Part shown: positions 1 to 5,771 of the stretch, piece by piece
Numbering within the stretch: the first letter of the stretch is position 1
How the letters are laid out: every line of letters starts with the position of its first letter
Origin: an uncultured Actinomycetes bacterium
Lineage (GTDB): Bacteria > Actinomycetota > Actinomycetes > Nanopelagicales > Nanopelagicaceae
NCBI GenBank assembly: GCA_903953805.1
Contig: CAJBLC010000075.1
Coordinates: 1 to 20,616 of the forward strand
Direction: 5' to 3'
Length of the DNA: 20,616 nucleotides
The notes under the pieces: model-generated
The model's database searches: none
Seen by the model: only the letters and a program-made list of their open reading frames with translations
Told to the model about the DNA's origin: nothing
Program-made: the position numbers and the translations under genes

Positions 1-878
1 AGGACCTTACTTAAACTCCCGAGCTCATTTGTGACTCGTACCGAGATGTGAATCGCGTTGTGAATAAGTGCAATGGCAATAAAGCCAAGAACGAAGAGCG
101 GAACAACCGCGACTTTTGCCTTGGTGGGCGAAGAAAGATGTGAACTTCGACGATTACGTAACGCGAGAATCACAACAATCGGCGCAAGAAGAGAGACCCG
201 AGCAAGTTTAAAGATGATTGCTGATGCGACCGATCCGGAGTTAAAGAGTGAGGCAGTTGCCAGCACTTGTCCAACATCGTGGACTGCTGCTCCTGCCCAT
301 GATCCGAAGGCTCGATTGCTCAAACCTGCCGCATGTCCTATGAGCGGCAATACCAGAATGGAGAGCGTTCCACACAAGGAGACAAGTCCAATTGCATACG
401 AGCTCTCTTCATCTGTCGCATCAGTTTGTGGCCGAACCGCAGCGATTGCACTAGCTCCACAGATTGCATATCCACAAGCAATTAACAGTCCCAGACCATC
501 ACTAAGCCCAAAAAATCGTGAAAGTGCAAGGATGCCGAAGATAGTCAGGGTTACCACCACGAGAATGGCAAGTATCCCTTTAGCACCTACATATCGAAAT
601 GATGAGAGCGAGAGTTGAAATCCGAGAAGCACGACACCACTTCGCAAGAGAGTCTTTCCAGCGAATGCAGTTCCAGCTTCTGCCCAGTCCGGCCACTTCC
701 ACAGTTGTGTCACGAAGAAACCTAAGCCAACCGAGAGTGCTAATGGGCTGATGGTTGATTGCCAGTTACTTGTAGCAAAGGCAGTCGCAACGAGTGTGGC
801 GATAAGCGCTAGCCCAGGAAGTAACCGTTTTATAAATGAGAAACGCCCTCCCAGCATTTTTACCGGAAGGGCGCTCAT
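1..878 (-). CDS. YeiH/UPF0324 family putative sulfate exporter-like membrane protein (partial)
   Basis: The reading frame enters at the right (ATG at 878) and runs off the left edge, so about 292 residues are visible and the C-terminus is missing. I translated it by hand. It is a very hydrophobic multi-pass membrane protein with two family hallmarks: CGYAICGASAIAA at about residues 135-147, and the AGAAVHDVGQVLAT stretch at about 196-209. Both match the YeiH/UPF0324 family, often labelled putative sulfate exporter; the substrate is not established from sequence. An alternative in-frame ATG lies at 857. I prefer 878 because a TAGTCT hexamer sits exactly 6 nt upstream, as at other gene starts here. 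The start lies 9 nt after the aquaporin stop codon, and a hairpin falls inside the first codons (see separate entry). Confidence 0.85.
   Translation of the reverse strand, partial: MSALPVKMLGGRFSFIKRLLPGLALIATLVATAFATSNWQSTISPLALSVGLGFFVTQLWKWPDWAEAGTAFAGKTLLRSGVVLLGFQLSLSSFRYVGAKGILAILVVVTLTIFGILALSRFFGLSDGLGLLIACGYAICGASAIAAVRPQTDATDEESSYAIGLVSLCGTLSILVLPLIGHAAGLSNRAFGSWAGAAVHDVGQVLATASLFNSGSVASAIIFKLARVSLLAPIVVILALRNRRSSHLSSPTKAKVAVVPLFVLGFIAIALIHNAIHISVRVTNELGSLSKV
844..873 (-). terminator. Hairpin, possible terminator of the aquaporin gene inside the next gene's start
   Basis: Arms 844-852 and 865-873 pair in 8 of 9 positions (one C/A mismatch) around a 12-nt loop. On the minus strand the stem is followed by a T-rich run (TTTCTCATTTAT). 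It lies just after the aquaporin stop but within codons 2-12 of the YeiH-family gene, so it could be a weak terminator, an attenuator-like element or chance. Confidence 0.35.
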
Positions 879-884
879 AAAGTA

Positions 885-890
885 AGACTA
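885..890 (-). promoter_or_regulatory. Putative leaderless -10 hexamer for the YeiH-family gene
   Basis: TAGTCT lies 6 nt before the ATG at 878, and there is no Shine-Dalgarno sequence. The first three bases of the hexamer are the aquaporin TAG stop codon (888-890). The fit is to the TANNNT actinobacterial -10 consensus; no clear -35 is visible. Confidence 0.45.
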
Positions 891-1613
891 GATCGAGTGA
901 TCCGTTACTTCAACATACTCGTCCTCTGTGAGGTAGGCGAGACCATCGAGATCGTCATCACCAGCAGTAAGAATTGCAACAATTCCGATACCGATCATCG
1001 CACCGAGCACTTCAGCGCCGATAAAGGCCAGACCTGACTTCACATCAATACCAGCACCGGCATTTGTCCACATGCGACCAAAGACCGCTGCTGGATTTGC
1101 AAATGCGGTTGAAGCTGTGAAGAGGTAAGCGCCACCGATCCATGCAGGGATAGCAATCGGGGCTAGATGGTCGTTGTACTGGTGGATCAAGAGCTGAAGG
1201 ATGATGATCAAACCTGCAGTCGCAAGTACCTCTGCAACGTAGAGATTCATGCCCTTGTGAGCGATCGTTGAGTGAGTAACAAGGTGCTGCTTAAACATGT
1301 AATTTGCGAGAACCACACCGGCAAATGCACCAGCAAGCTGAGCGATGATGAAGGCAATGAGCTCATCGATTTCAAGGCGCTTGACCACAAACTCTGCGAA
1401 GGTAACAACAGGGTTGAAGTAGCCACCGCTGATTGCTCCGAAGACAAAGATAACGCAACCGAGTGCGAGCACTGTTGCAAAGGCATTAACGAAGAGCCCA
1501 AGGAGGGCATCTTGGGTGAGGAATGAGCCCATAAAGGATGAGCCAACAACAGCGACCAAGAGAATTGCAGTTCCAAGGAACTCTGAGAGTGATTTACGAA
1601 GTAGATGTGTCAT
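888..1613 (-). CDS. MIP-family aquaporin/aquaglyceroporin-type channel
   Basis: The product is about 241 residues, a six-helix membrane channel of the major intrinsic protein family. It begins MTHLLRKSLSEFLGTAILL. The first half carries SGGYFNPVVTFAEF, where the first NPA box reads NPV. The second half carries FANPAAVFGRMWTNAGAG, an intact NPA followed by Ala rather than the usual Arg of the selectivity filter. This resembles the AqpS-like branch found in some arsenic loci more than classical water channels, but no ars gene is visible here. The frame extends to an ATG at 1637, adding 8 residues. I chose 1613 because CATAAT lies exactly 6 nt upstream of it. It is divergent from trhO. Transported solute: unknown. 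Confidence 0.88.
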   Translation of the reverse strand: MTHLLRKSLSEFLGTAILLVAVVGSSFMGSFLTQDALLGLFVNAFATVLALGCVIFVFGAISGGYFNPVVTFAEFVVKRLEIDELIAFIIAQLAGAFAGVVLANYMFKQHLVTHSTIAHKGMNLYVAEVLATAGLIIILQLLIHQYNDHLAPIAIPAWIGGAYLFTASTAFANPAAVFGRMWTNAGAGIDVKSGLAFIGAEVLGAMIGIGIVAILTAGDDDLDGLAYLTEDEYVEVTDHSI

Positions 1614-1619
1614 AGGACA

Positions 1620-1625
1620 ATTATG
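1620..1625 (-). promoter_or_regulatory. Putative leaderless -10 hexamer for the aquaporin gene
   Basis: CATAAT (5 of 6 to TATAAT) lies 6 nt before the ATG at 1613, with no SD sequence between. It supports the inner start codon over the ATG at 1637, which would place the promoter inside the coding region. Confidence 0.45.
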
Positions 1626-1641
1626 AAGGGAAAGCATTGAA

Positions 1642-1705
1642 ATTAAGCGCTCTCTGGACTACTGGCTCGTACGTGTTCCCTCACCTTGCCTCATATGCGC
1701 TTAAT
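1642..1705. repeat. 9-bp inverted repeat in the divergent aquaporin/trhO promoter region
   Basis: ATTAAGCGC at 1642-1650 is matched by its perfect reverse complement GCGCTTAAT at 1697-1705, 46 nt apart. The left arm covers the expected -35 zone of the aquaporin promoter. It may be a paired operator; the arms are too far apart to look like a simple terminator. Confidence 0.4.
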
Positions 1706-1735
1706 GAGATGAATATTCACCTGAAATTTGGATAG

Positions 1736-1741
1736 TAGAAT
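1736..1741 (+). promoter_or_regulatory. Putative leaderless -10 hexamer for trhO
   Basis: TAGAAT lies 6 nt before the ATG at 1748. There is no purine-rich SD site in the 6-nt gap, so transcription would start at or near the A of ATG. No convincing -35 is seen. Confidence 0.5.
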
Positions 1742-1747
1742 TGATCT

Positions 1748-2656
1748 ATGGATCTTCAGAAGGTGCTTCTCTACTATCGCTTCACGCCGATAGCGGACCC
1801 GCAAGCGGTCATGCTCTGGCAGAAGACGCTGTGTGAGAGCCTAGGAATCAAAGGTCGCATCCTGGTCTCACCCCATGGAATCAATGGGACTGTTGGTGGC
1901 GATATGTCTGCCCTCAAAAAATATGTCAAGCAGACGAAGAAGTATCCAGGTTTTCGTGGAATTGATTTCAAGTGGTCTGAGGGAACTGGAAATGAATTTC
2001 CACGCCTGAGTGTAAAGGCGAAGAAGGAACTCGTATCTTTCGGTAATCCTGAAGAGATTAAAGTGGATGAGAATGGCGTCGTAGGTGGTGGCATTCACCT
2101 CAAGCCATTCCAGGTAGATGAGCTTGTGAAGGAACGTGGCGACGAAGTGGTCTTCTTCGATGGCCGTAACGCCTTTGAAGCGAAGATCGGTAAATTCAAA
2201 GATGCTGTTGTTCCTGATGTAACCTCATCACAACAATTTGTCGCAGAGATCGAGAGCGGTAAGTACGATCACTTGAAAGATAAACCGATCGTTACTTATT
2301 GCACCGGCGGAATTCGCTGCGAAATCCTCTCAGTCGTGATGAAGAACCGTGGCTTTAATGAGGTCTACCAAATTGATGGCGGCATCGTTCGCTACGGAAA
2401 TAAATTTGGAAATGATGGCCTCTGGGAAGGCTCCCTCTATACCTTTGATAATCGCCTCTCGATCGATTTCGCTGCCAATCCAAAACTCATTGGTGAGTGC
2501 GATAACTGCGGGTCGCCAACTCGTCAGTTCTATAACTGCACGACTGCTTCTTGCCATCAGCTTGCATTGCTCTGTGAACCATGTGGTGCAGATGCATCGT
2601 CACGCGCTTGCCCGCATGATCCGGCGAAGCAACACGATTATGAGATGAGTGGTTGA
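1748..2656 (+). CDS. trhO: tRNA uridine-34 hydroxylase TrhO (rhodanese family)
   Basis: The 302-residue protein matches the YceA/TrhO family in length and layout. An N-terminal acylphosphatase-like region includes SPHGINGTVGG (about residues 41-51). A rhodanese domain follows at about 126-220 with the active-site loop CTGGIRC (C185 and C191). A cysteine-rich tail has C251, C254, C264, C269, C276, C279 and C288. TrhO adds an oxygen-dependent hydroxyl to U34 of certain tRNAs, the first step to 5-methoxyuridine or related wobble modifications; this role comes from characterised family members. The start at 1748 has a leaderless-type promoter. Its TGA stop shares one base with the ATG of the next gene, so translation is probably coupled. 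Confidence 0.93.
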   Translation: MDLQKVLLYYRFTPIADPQAVMLWQKTLCESLGIKGRILVSPHGINGTVGGDMSALKKYVKQTKKYPGFRGIDFKWSEGTGNEFPRLSVKAKKELVSFGNPEEIKVDENGVVGGGIHLKPFQVDELVKERGDEVVFFDGRNAFEAKIGKFKDAVVPDVTSSQQFVAEIESGKYDHLKDKPIVTYCTGGIRCEILSVVMKNRGFNEVYQIDGGIVRYGNKFGNDGLWEGSLYTFDNRLSIDFAANPKLIGECDNCGSPTRQFYNCTTASCHQLALLCEPCGADASSRACPHDPAKQHDYEMSG

Positions 2657-3060
2657 TGAGTAATGTCCCTACCGCTCGTCAGAAATTTTGGGAGCGGGCA
2701 TTTGCCTCAACCGTTGTTCTCTACACTTTTGGCGCTACCTACGTCGTATGGAAGACCCTCACCAAATATGGCGCGAATTGGCTCGTCTACTTCATCATTG
2801 ATGTGCCCACTTCGTGGTTTTATGGAATCTCTGCATCACGATTAGTTGTTTCAGTTGTCAAAAAGCGCTTCCATGAAGTGACAAAGTGGGGCTGGCTAGC
2901 TGCAATTAACTTTGCGATCCCACAAATCTATATTTTGTATTACGCGCATAACGCCTCTCGCCAAACGTTAATGATCTTCGCGCTAGTCATCACGGGTCTA
3001 GCTATTTCATCGGTATACACGCTCTGGACCCAAATCAAGAAGAGCCGCAGTTCTGAATAA
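2656..3060 (+). CDS. Small multi-pass membrane protein of unknown function
   Basis: I do not recognise this 134-residue protein. It shows four hydrophobic stretches suited to membrane helices, at about residues 15-33, 42-62, 77-94 and 104-123, with a basic C-terminus ending KKSRSSE. No catalytic motif is apparent. The ATG at 2656 overlaps the trhO stop as TGATG, which fixes the start and suggests co-translation with trhO. An in-frame TTG one codon earlier (2653) is less likely. The C-terminus is followed 20 nt later by another small membrane protein that appears to have its own promoter. The helix count is a reading by eye. Confidence 0.75.
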   Translation: MSNVPTARQKFWERAFASTVVLYTFGATYVVWKTLTKYGANWLVYFIIDVPTSWFYGISASRLVVSVVKKRFHEVTKWGWLAAINFAIPQIYILYYAHNASRQTLMIFALVITGLAISSVYTLWTQIKKSRSSE

Positions 3061-3068
3061 TCTGGTTG

Positions 3069-3074
3069 TACCCT
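3069..3074 (+). promoter_or_regulatory. Putative leaderless -10 hexamer for the 3081 gene
   Basis: TACCCT fits TANNNT and ends exactly 6 nt before the ATG at 3081. It lies in the 20-nt gap after the previous gene. The gap also contains AAGG, a possible weak SD immediately before the start, so the leaderless reading is less certain here. Confidence 0.4.
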
Positions 3075-3080
3075 AAGGCT

Positions 3081-3443
3081 ATGAAAACAGCGTACTCAAT
3101 TCTTGTTGGTCTCCATGTTGTCACCGTAATCGCAATGATTGCCCTACTTGCAGCCGAAGGTCGCAAAGCGGTAAAGAAGATACCTAAGGGTGTCACTCAC
3201 GCTGGATTAACTGCGTTGGTCTTGGGAATTACTATGATCGTGATCAATGCTATGCGTCACAACAGTGACTCAGCAGTAGCGCTTCTCAATCACACGAAGT
3301 ATGGGATCAAGTTTCTTGTTCTCGCAACCATACTTGCAATTGCTTTCAAGTACTCAAAGAAGCCGTCGATCACAAATGAGACTTGGATCGCTCTCGTCGG
3401 ACTCTCGCTCTTCAACTTCATTCTTGCCGGAGCGTGGCAGTAA
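3081..3443 (+). CDS. Conserved actinobacterial-type four-helix membrane protein, function unknown
   Basis: This is a 120-residue protein starting MKTAYSILVGLHVVTVIAMI. Four hydrophobic segments are visible: about residues 4-25, 40-60, 74-92 and 102-118. Between helices 2 and 3 lies NHTKYGIKFLV, and the tail is FNFILAGAWQ. The pattern (helix, HAGLTALV, N-H-x-K-x-x-x-K before helix 3) resembles a widespread family of uncharacterised small actinobacterial membrane proteins, as I recall it; no function is known to me. The frame could open at a TTG at 3066, but the ATG at 3081 has a TANNNT hexamer 6 nt upstream. It converges with the cysK-cysE cluster, whose last small frame ends 3 nt away. Confidence 0.8.
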   Translation: MKTAYSILVGLHVVTVIAMIALLAAEGRKAVKKIPKGVTHAGLTALVLGITMIVINAMRHNSDSAVALLNHTKYGIKFLVLATILAIAFKYSKKPSITNETWIALVGLSLFNFILAGAWQ

Positions 3444-3446
3444 CCC

Positions 3447-3545
3447 TTACTTCTTCTTAGGGCGATATGTGCTCGCCCCCTTGGCAAGCACAAGCATGAG
3501 AAGTAACGATCCGAGGGTAAGTACAAGCAAAAATAAGGCGCGCAT
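3447..3545 (-). CDS. 32-residue single-pass membrane mini-protein coupled to cysE
   Basis: The TAA stop of cysE (3546-3548) is followed with no gap by ATG (TAAATG). The frame reads MRALFLLVLTLGSLLMLVLA, then KGASTYRPKKK and a TAA stop. It is therefore a short N-terminal arm, one hydrophobic helix of about 18 residues and a strongly basic tail, a classic layout for a small inner-membrane protein with its tail in the cytosol. No homolog is recognised. The zero-gap junction suggests termination-reinitiation after cysE. Without it, the 3444-3545 interval would be unusually empty for this compact window. It could still be a chance frame. Confidence 0.55.
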   Translation of the reverse strand: MRALFLLVLTLGSLLLMLVLAKGASTYRPKKK

Positions 3546-4043
3546 TTAAATAGAGTAGTAGTTTGCCTTGGTCTTTGCAGCATGATCCTTCACGATTGTC
3601 GCATTTGTCGGAACGACTGCATCATCGTGGACCTTAATATTGCCGATAATTCGAGCCCCAGCTCCGAGAATCACCCGGTTGCCAATGGTGGGATGGCGCT
3701 TCTCATGGGAGAACTCACGAGCCCCGAGCGTCACATCGTGATACATCAAGACATCATCGCCAATAACAGAAGTCTCGCCAATAACAACACCCATGCCATG
3801 ATCGATAAAGAATCGACGACCGATCTGTGCTCCTGGATGAATCTCAATACCCGTAACCGAACGTACCCATGCCATGTGAACTCGAGCCGCGAGCTTGAGA
3901 TTATGCCGCCATAGGAAGTTCGCCCATCGGTAACCCCAGATTGCATGCACGCCTGGATATACGAGAAGTACCTCTAACTTTGATCGAGCAGCAGGATCCT
4001 GCTTAAGTGCATTCTCCAGATCTTCCTTGATATGAAGAGCCAT
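3546..4043 (-). CDS. cysE: Serine O-acetyltransferase
   Basis: The enzyme makes O-acetylserine from serine and acetyl-CoA, the first step of cysteine synthesis. The 165-residue protein is the short form, lacking most of the N-terminal helical region of the roughly 270-residue enterobacterial enzyme. A short helical start (1-60) leads into a left-handed beta-helix of hexapeptide repeats. It includes GIEIHPGAQIG and the catalytic-region motifs DHGMGVVIGET (D81, H82) and YHDVTLG (H102). The end is unusual: the common VVGVPAR-type finish is replaced by KANYYSI. The terminal Ile is the residue type that other serine acetyltransferases insert into the CysK active site. The start lies 9 nt after cysK, without a clear SD. 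Confidence 0.93.
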   Translation of the reverse strand: MALHIKEDLENALKQDPAARSKLEVLLVYPGVHAIWGYRWANFLWRHNLKLAARVHMAWVRSVTGIEIHPGAQIGRRFFIDHGMGVVIGETSVIGDDVLMYHDVTLGAREFSHEKRHPTIGNRVILGAGARIIGNIKVHDDAVVPTNATIVKDHAAKTKANYYSI

Positions 4044-4052
4044 ATAAGCGCT

Positions 4053-4982
4053 TTAGTCCATCAAATCTTGATAGAGAACGGTCGAGAGATAACGCTCTCC
4101 AAATGAGGCGAGAAGAACAACAATATTCTTACCCTCATTCTCAGGACGGTTGGCTACTTGATGAGCAGCCCATAGCGCCGCACCTGATGAAATTCCAGCG
4201 AGAATTCCCTCCTCCTTTGCAGCTCTGCGAGCAAAGGCGAGCGTCTGATCATTTGGTGCATCAATGACTTCGTCATAGACATTGCGATCAAGGATCTCTG
4301 GAATGAAGTTTGCGCCAATTCCCTGAATAGGGTGCGGTCCAGGCTTGCCACCATTAAGGAGCGGAGATGCCTCTGGTTCGACTGCGATGATCTTCACACC
4401 AGGCTTAAGCTCTTTGAGGCGACCACCAACACCAGTAATTGTTCCACCCGTTCCCACGCCGGCGATGAAGATATCAACTTCGCCATTGGTATCGCGCCAA
4501 ATCTCCTCTGCAGTAGTCGCCCGGTGGATCGCAGGATTAGCAGCATTTGCAAATTGACGAACAAGAACAGCGCCTGGCTCCTTACCAAGTTCTTCTGCCT
4601 TTGCCACTGATCCATTCATTCCCTCAGCGGCTGGTGTGAGAACAAGTTCCGCTCCAAAGGCACGAAGAAGTGCCCGGCGCTCTTTCGACATCGACTCTGG
4701 CATCGTCAAAATAACTTTGTAACCACGCGCAGCGCCAACCATGGCAAGGGCAATACCGGTATTACCTGATGTGGCTTCAATGATGGTCCCACCTGGCTTT
4801 AACTGGCCGCTCTTCTCAGCAGCATCAACCATCGCAATACCAATACGATCTTTAACGGTGCTCGTTGGGTTATAGAACTCAAGCTTCGCAAAGACATTAG
4901 CCTTTGCACCATCAGTGATGTTGTTGATCTTAACTAGTGGTGTGTTTCCGACAATCTCGGTGATGTTGTTATAAAGAGTCAT
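4053..4982 (-). CDS. cysK: Cysteine synthase A (O-acetylserine sulfhydrylase)
   Basis: A PLP-dependent enzyme of 309 residues that converts O-acetylserine plus sulfide to cysteine. It shows NPTSTVKDR with the PLP-binding lysine K44, the substrate/asparagine loop TSGNTG (71-76), the phosphate-binding GVGTGG (175-180) and GISSGAA (263-269) with the Ser that contacts the PLP ring nitrogen. NAANPAIHRATTAEEIW is typical of CysK rather than cystathionine beta-synthase, and no C-terminal CBS domains are present. The length is normal. The ATG at 4982 has TATTCT exactly 6 nt before it and no SD. cysE and the 32-residue mini-protein follow in the same direction, forming a cysteine operon. Confidence 0.96.
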   Translation of the reverse strand: MTLYNNITEIVGNTPLVKINNITDGAKANVFAKLEFYNPTSTVKDRIGIAMVDAAEKSGQLKPGGTIIEATSGNTGIALAMVGAARGYKVILTMPESMSKERRALLRAFGAELVLTPAAEGMNGSVAKAEELGKEPGAVLVRQFANAANPAIHRATTAEEIWRDTNGEVDIFIAGVGTGGTITGVGGRLKELKPGVKIIAVEPEASPLLNGGKPGPHPIQGIGANFIPEILDRNVYDEVIDAPNDQTLAFARRAAKEEGILAGISSGAALWAAHQVANRPENEGKNIVVLLASFGERYLSTVLYQDLMD

Positions 4983-4988
4983 GGCTAC

Positions 4989-4994
4989 AGAATA
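4989..4994 (-). promoter_or_regulatory. Putative leaderless -10 hexamer for the cysK-cysE operon
   Basis: TATTCT ends 6 nt before the cysK ATG, the same spacing as at other starts here. The short gap after the upstream hairpin leaves no room for a structured leader or riboswitch. Confidence 0.5.
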
Positions 4995-5018
4995 GGTATC
5001 TCACAATAAATAAGCGAG

Positions 5019-5064
5019 TTGCGAAGAAGTTGCAAGAGATGAACTACCTGCAACTCTTTCGCAG
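5019..5064 (-). terminator. Hairpin between the dienelactone hydrolase gene and cysK
   Basis: Arms 5021-5034 and 5049-5062 pair in 12 of 14 positions with a 2-nt internal mismatch, extendable by T-A and T-G pairs to 5019 and 5064. The loop is 14 nt. It lies just after the end of the 5074-5766 gene, and the minus-strand sequence after it is AT-rich (TTATTTATTG) but has no true T tract. It probably separates the two transcription units. Confidence 0.5.
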
Positions 5065-5073
5065 AAAGAGGCC

Positions 5074-5766
5074 CTACTCTGGAAGTTTTTGTGCAAAGAA
5101 GTTGATCGTGCGAGCCCACGCTAACTTTGCTGCGCTCTCATTGAAGACTTCTGGTCGATCATTATTAAAGAATGCGTGCCCCGTGCCTGGATAGTCGTAG
5201 GCAACTGCATCTCCACCAGCGCCATTAATCTCTGTCAAAGCTTCCTGGATGCCAGGGGCAGCTGAAGTTCCATCACCTTCGGCGCAATGGATGATTGATG
5301 CTTTGCCGCTATAACGCGACCAATCTGGTGCATGCCGCTCCCAAGAAGCACCTGGGTAAAAGCCAACAGTGGCGGTGATCTGATCTGACAGCGTTCCGGA
5401 CCAGATCGCTAACGATCCTCCCATGCAGAATCCGACTACGCCAACACGATCTGAGGTCGTGTTCTTCATGGCGGCGAGATACTTCGCGGCGGTAACGATC
5501 TCCTCACCTGCGCGGTCAAGTTCTAACTCCATCATTAATTTCTTCGCGTGATCAGGTTCAGAGGCTGCCTGTCCGTGATAGAGATCTGGGGCAAGAGCAA
5601 CAAAACCGGCAGCAGCAAAGCGATCGACGATATCGGTGATATGTCCGACCAATCCCCACCACTCTTGAATAACTATCACAGCAGGTCCGGTACCGGACTC
5701 TGGAAGAGCGATATACCCAGCTCCTGATTTTCCATCTGCAGAGAATTTGATGTGGTTGCCTGCCAT
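5074..5766 (-). CDS. Dienelactone hydrolase family alpha/beta hydrolase
   Basis: This 230-residue protein has the expected size for carboxymethylenebutenolidase-like enzymes. The nucleophile elbow GFCMGG carries Cys instead of Ser (C114), as in true dienelactone hydrolases. The other triad members are probably D165 (HCAEGDGTSAAP) and H197 (GTGHAFF). The early IQEWWGL segment contains E36, which in the family interacts with the Cys. No signal peptide is seen, so it should be cytosolic. The actual substrate cannot be read from sequence; no aromatic-degradation genes lie nearby. It starts 5 nt after the pdtaS stop and is probably co-transcribed with it. Confidence 0.88.
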   Translation of the reverse strand: MAGNHIKFSADGKSGAGYIALPESGTGPAVIVIQEWWGLVGHITDIVDRFAAAGFVALAPDLYHGQAASEPDHAKKLMMELELDRAGEEIVTAAKYLAAMKNTTSDRVGVVGFCMGGSLAIWSGTLSDQITATVGFYPGASWERHAPDWSRYSGKASIIHCAEGDGTSAAPGIQEALTEINGAGGDAVAYDYPGTGHAFFNNDRPEVFNESAAKLAWARTINFFAQKLPE

Positions 5767-5771
5767 CGCTC

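Noticed and set aside
73..618. Plus-strand open frame of 181 codons
   Set aside because: It is antisense to the YeiH-family gene, whose minus-strand translation shows clear family motifs; the plus-strand peptide has no recognisable domain.
4983..5073. Possible riboswitch (cysteine/SAM type) upstream of cysK
   Set aside because: The space is about 90 nt, occupied by a hairpin belonging to the upstream gene's end, and the promoter hexamer sits 6 nt from the ATG, leaving no leader RNA.
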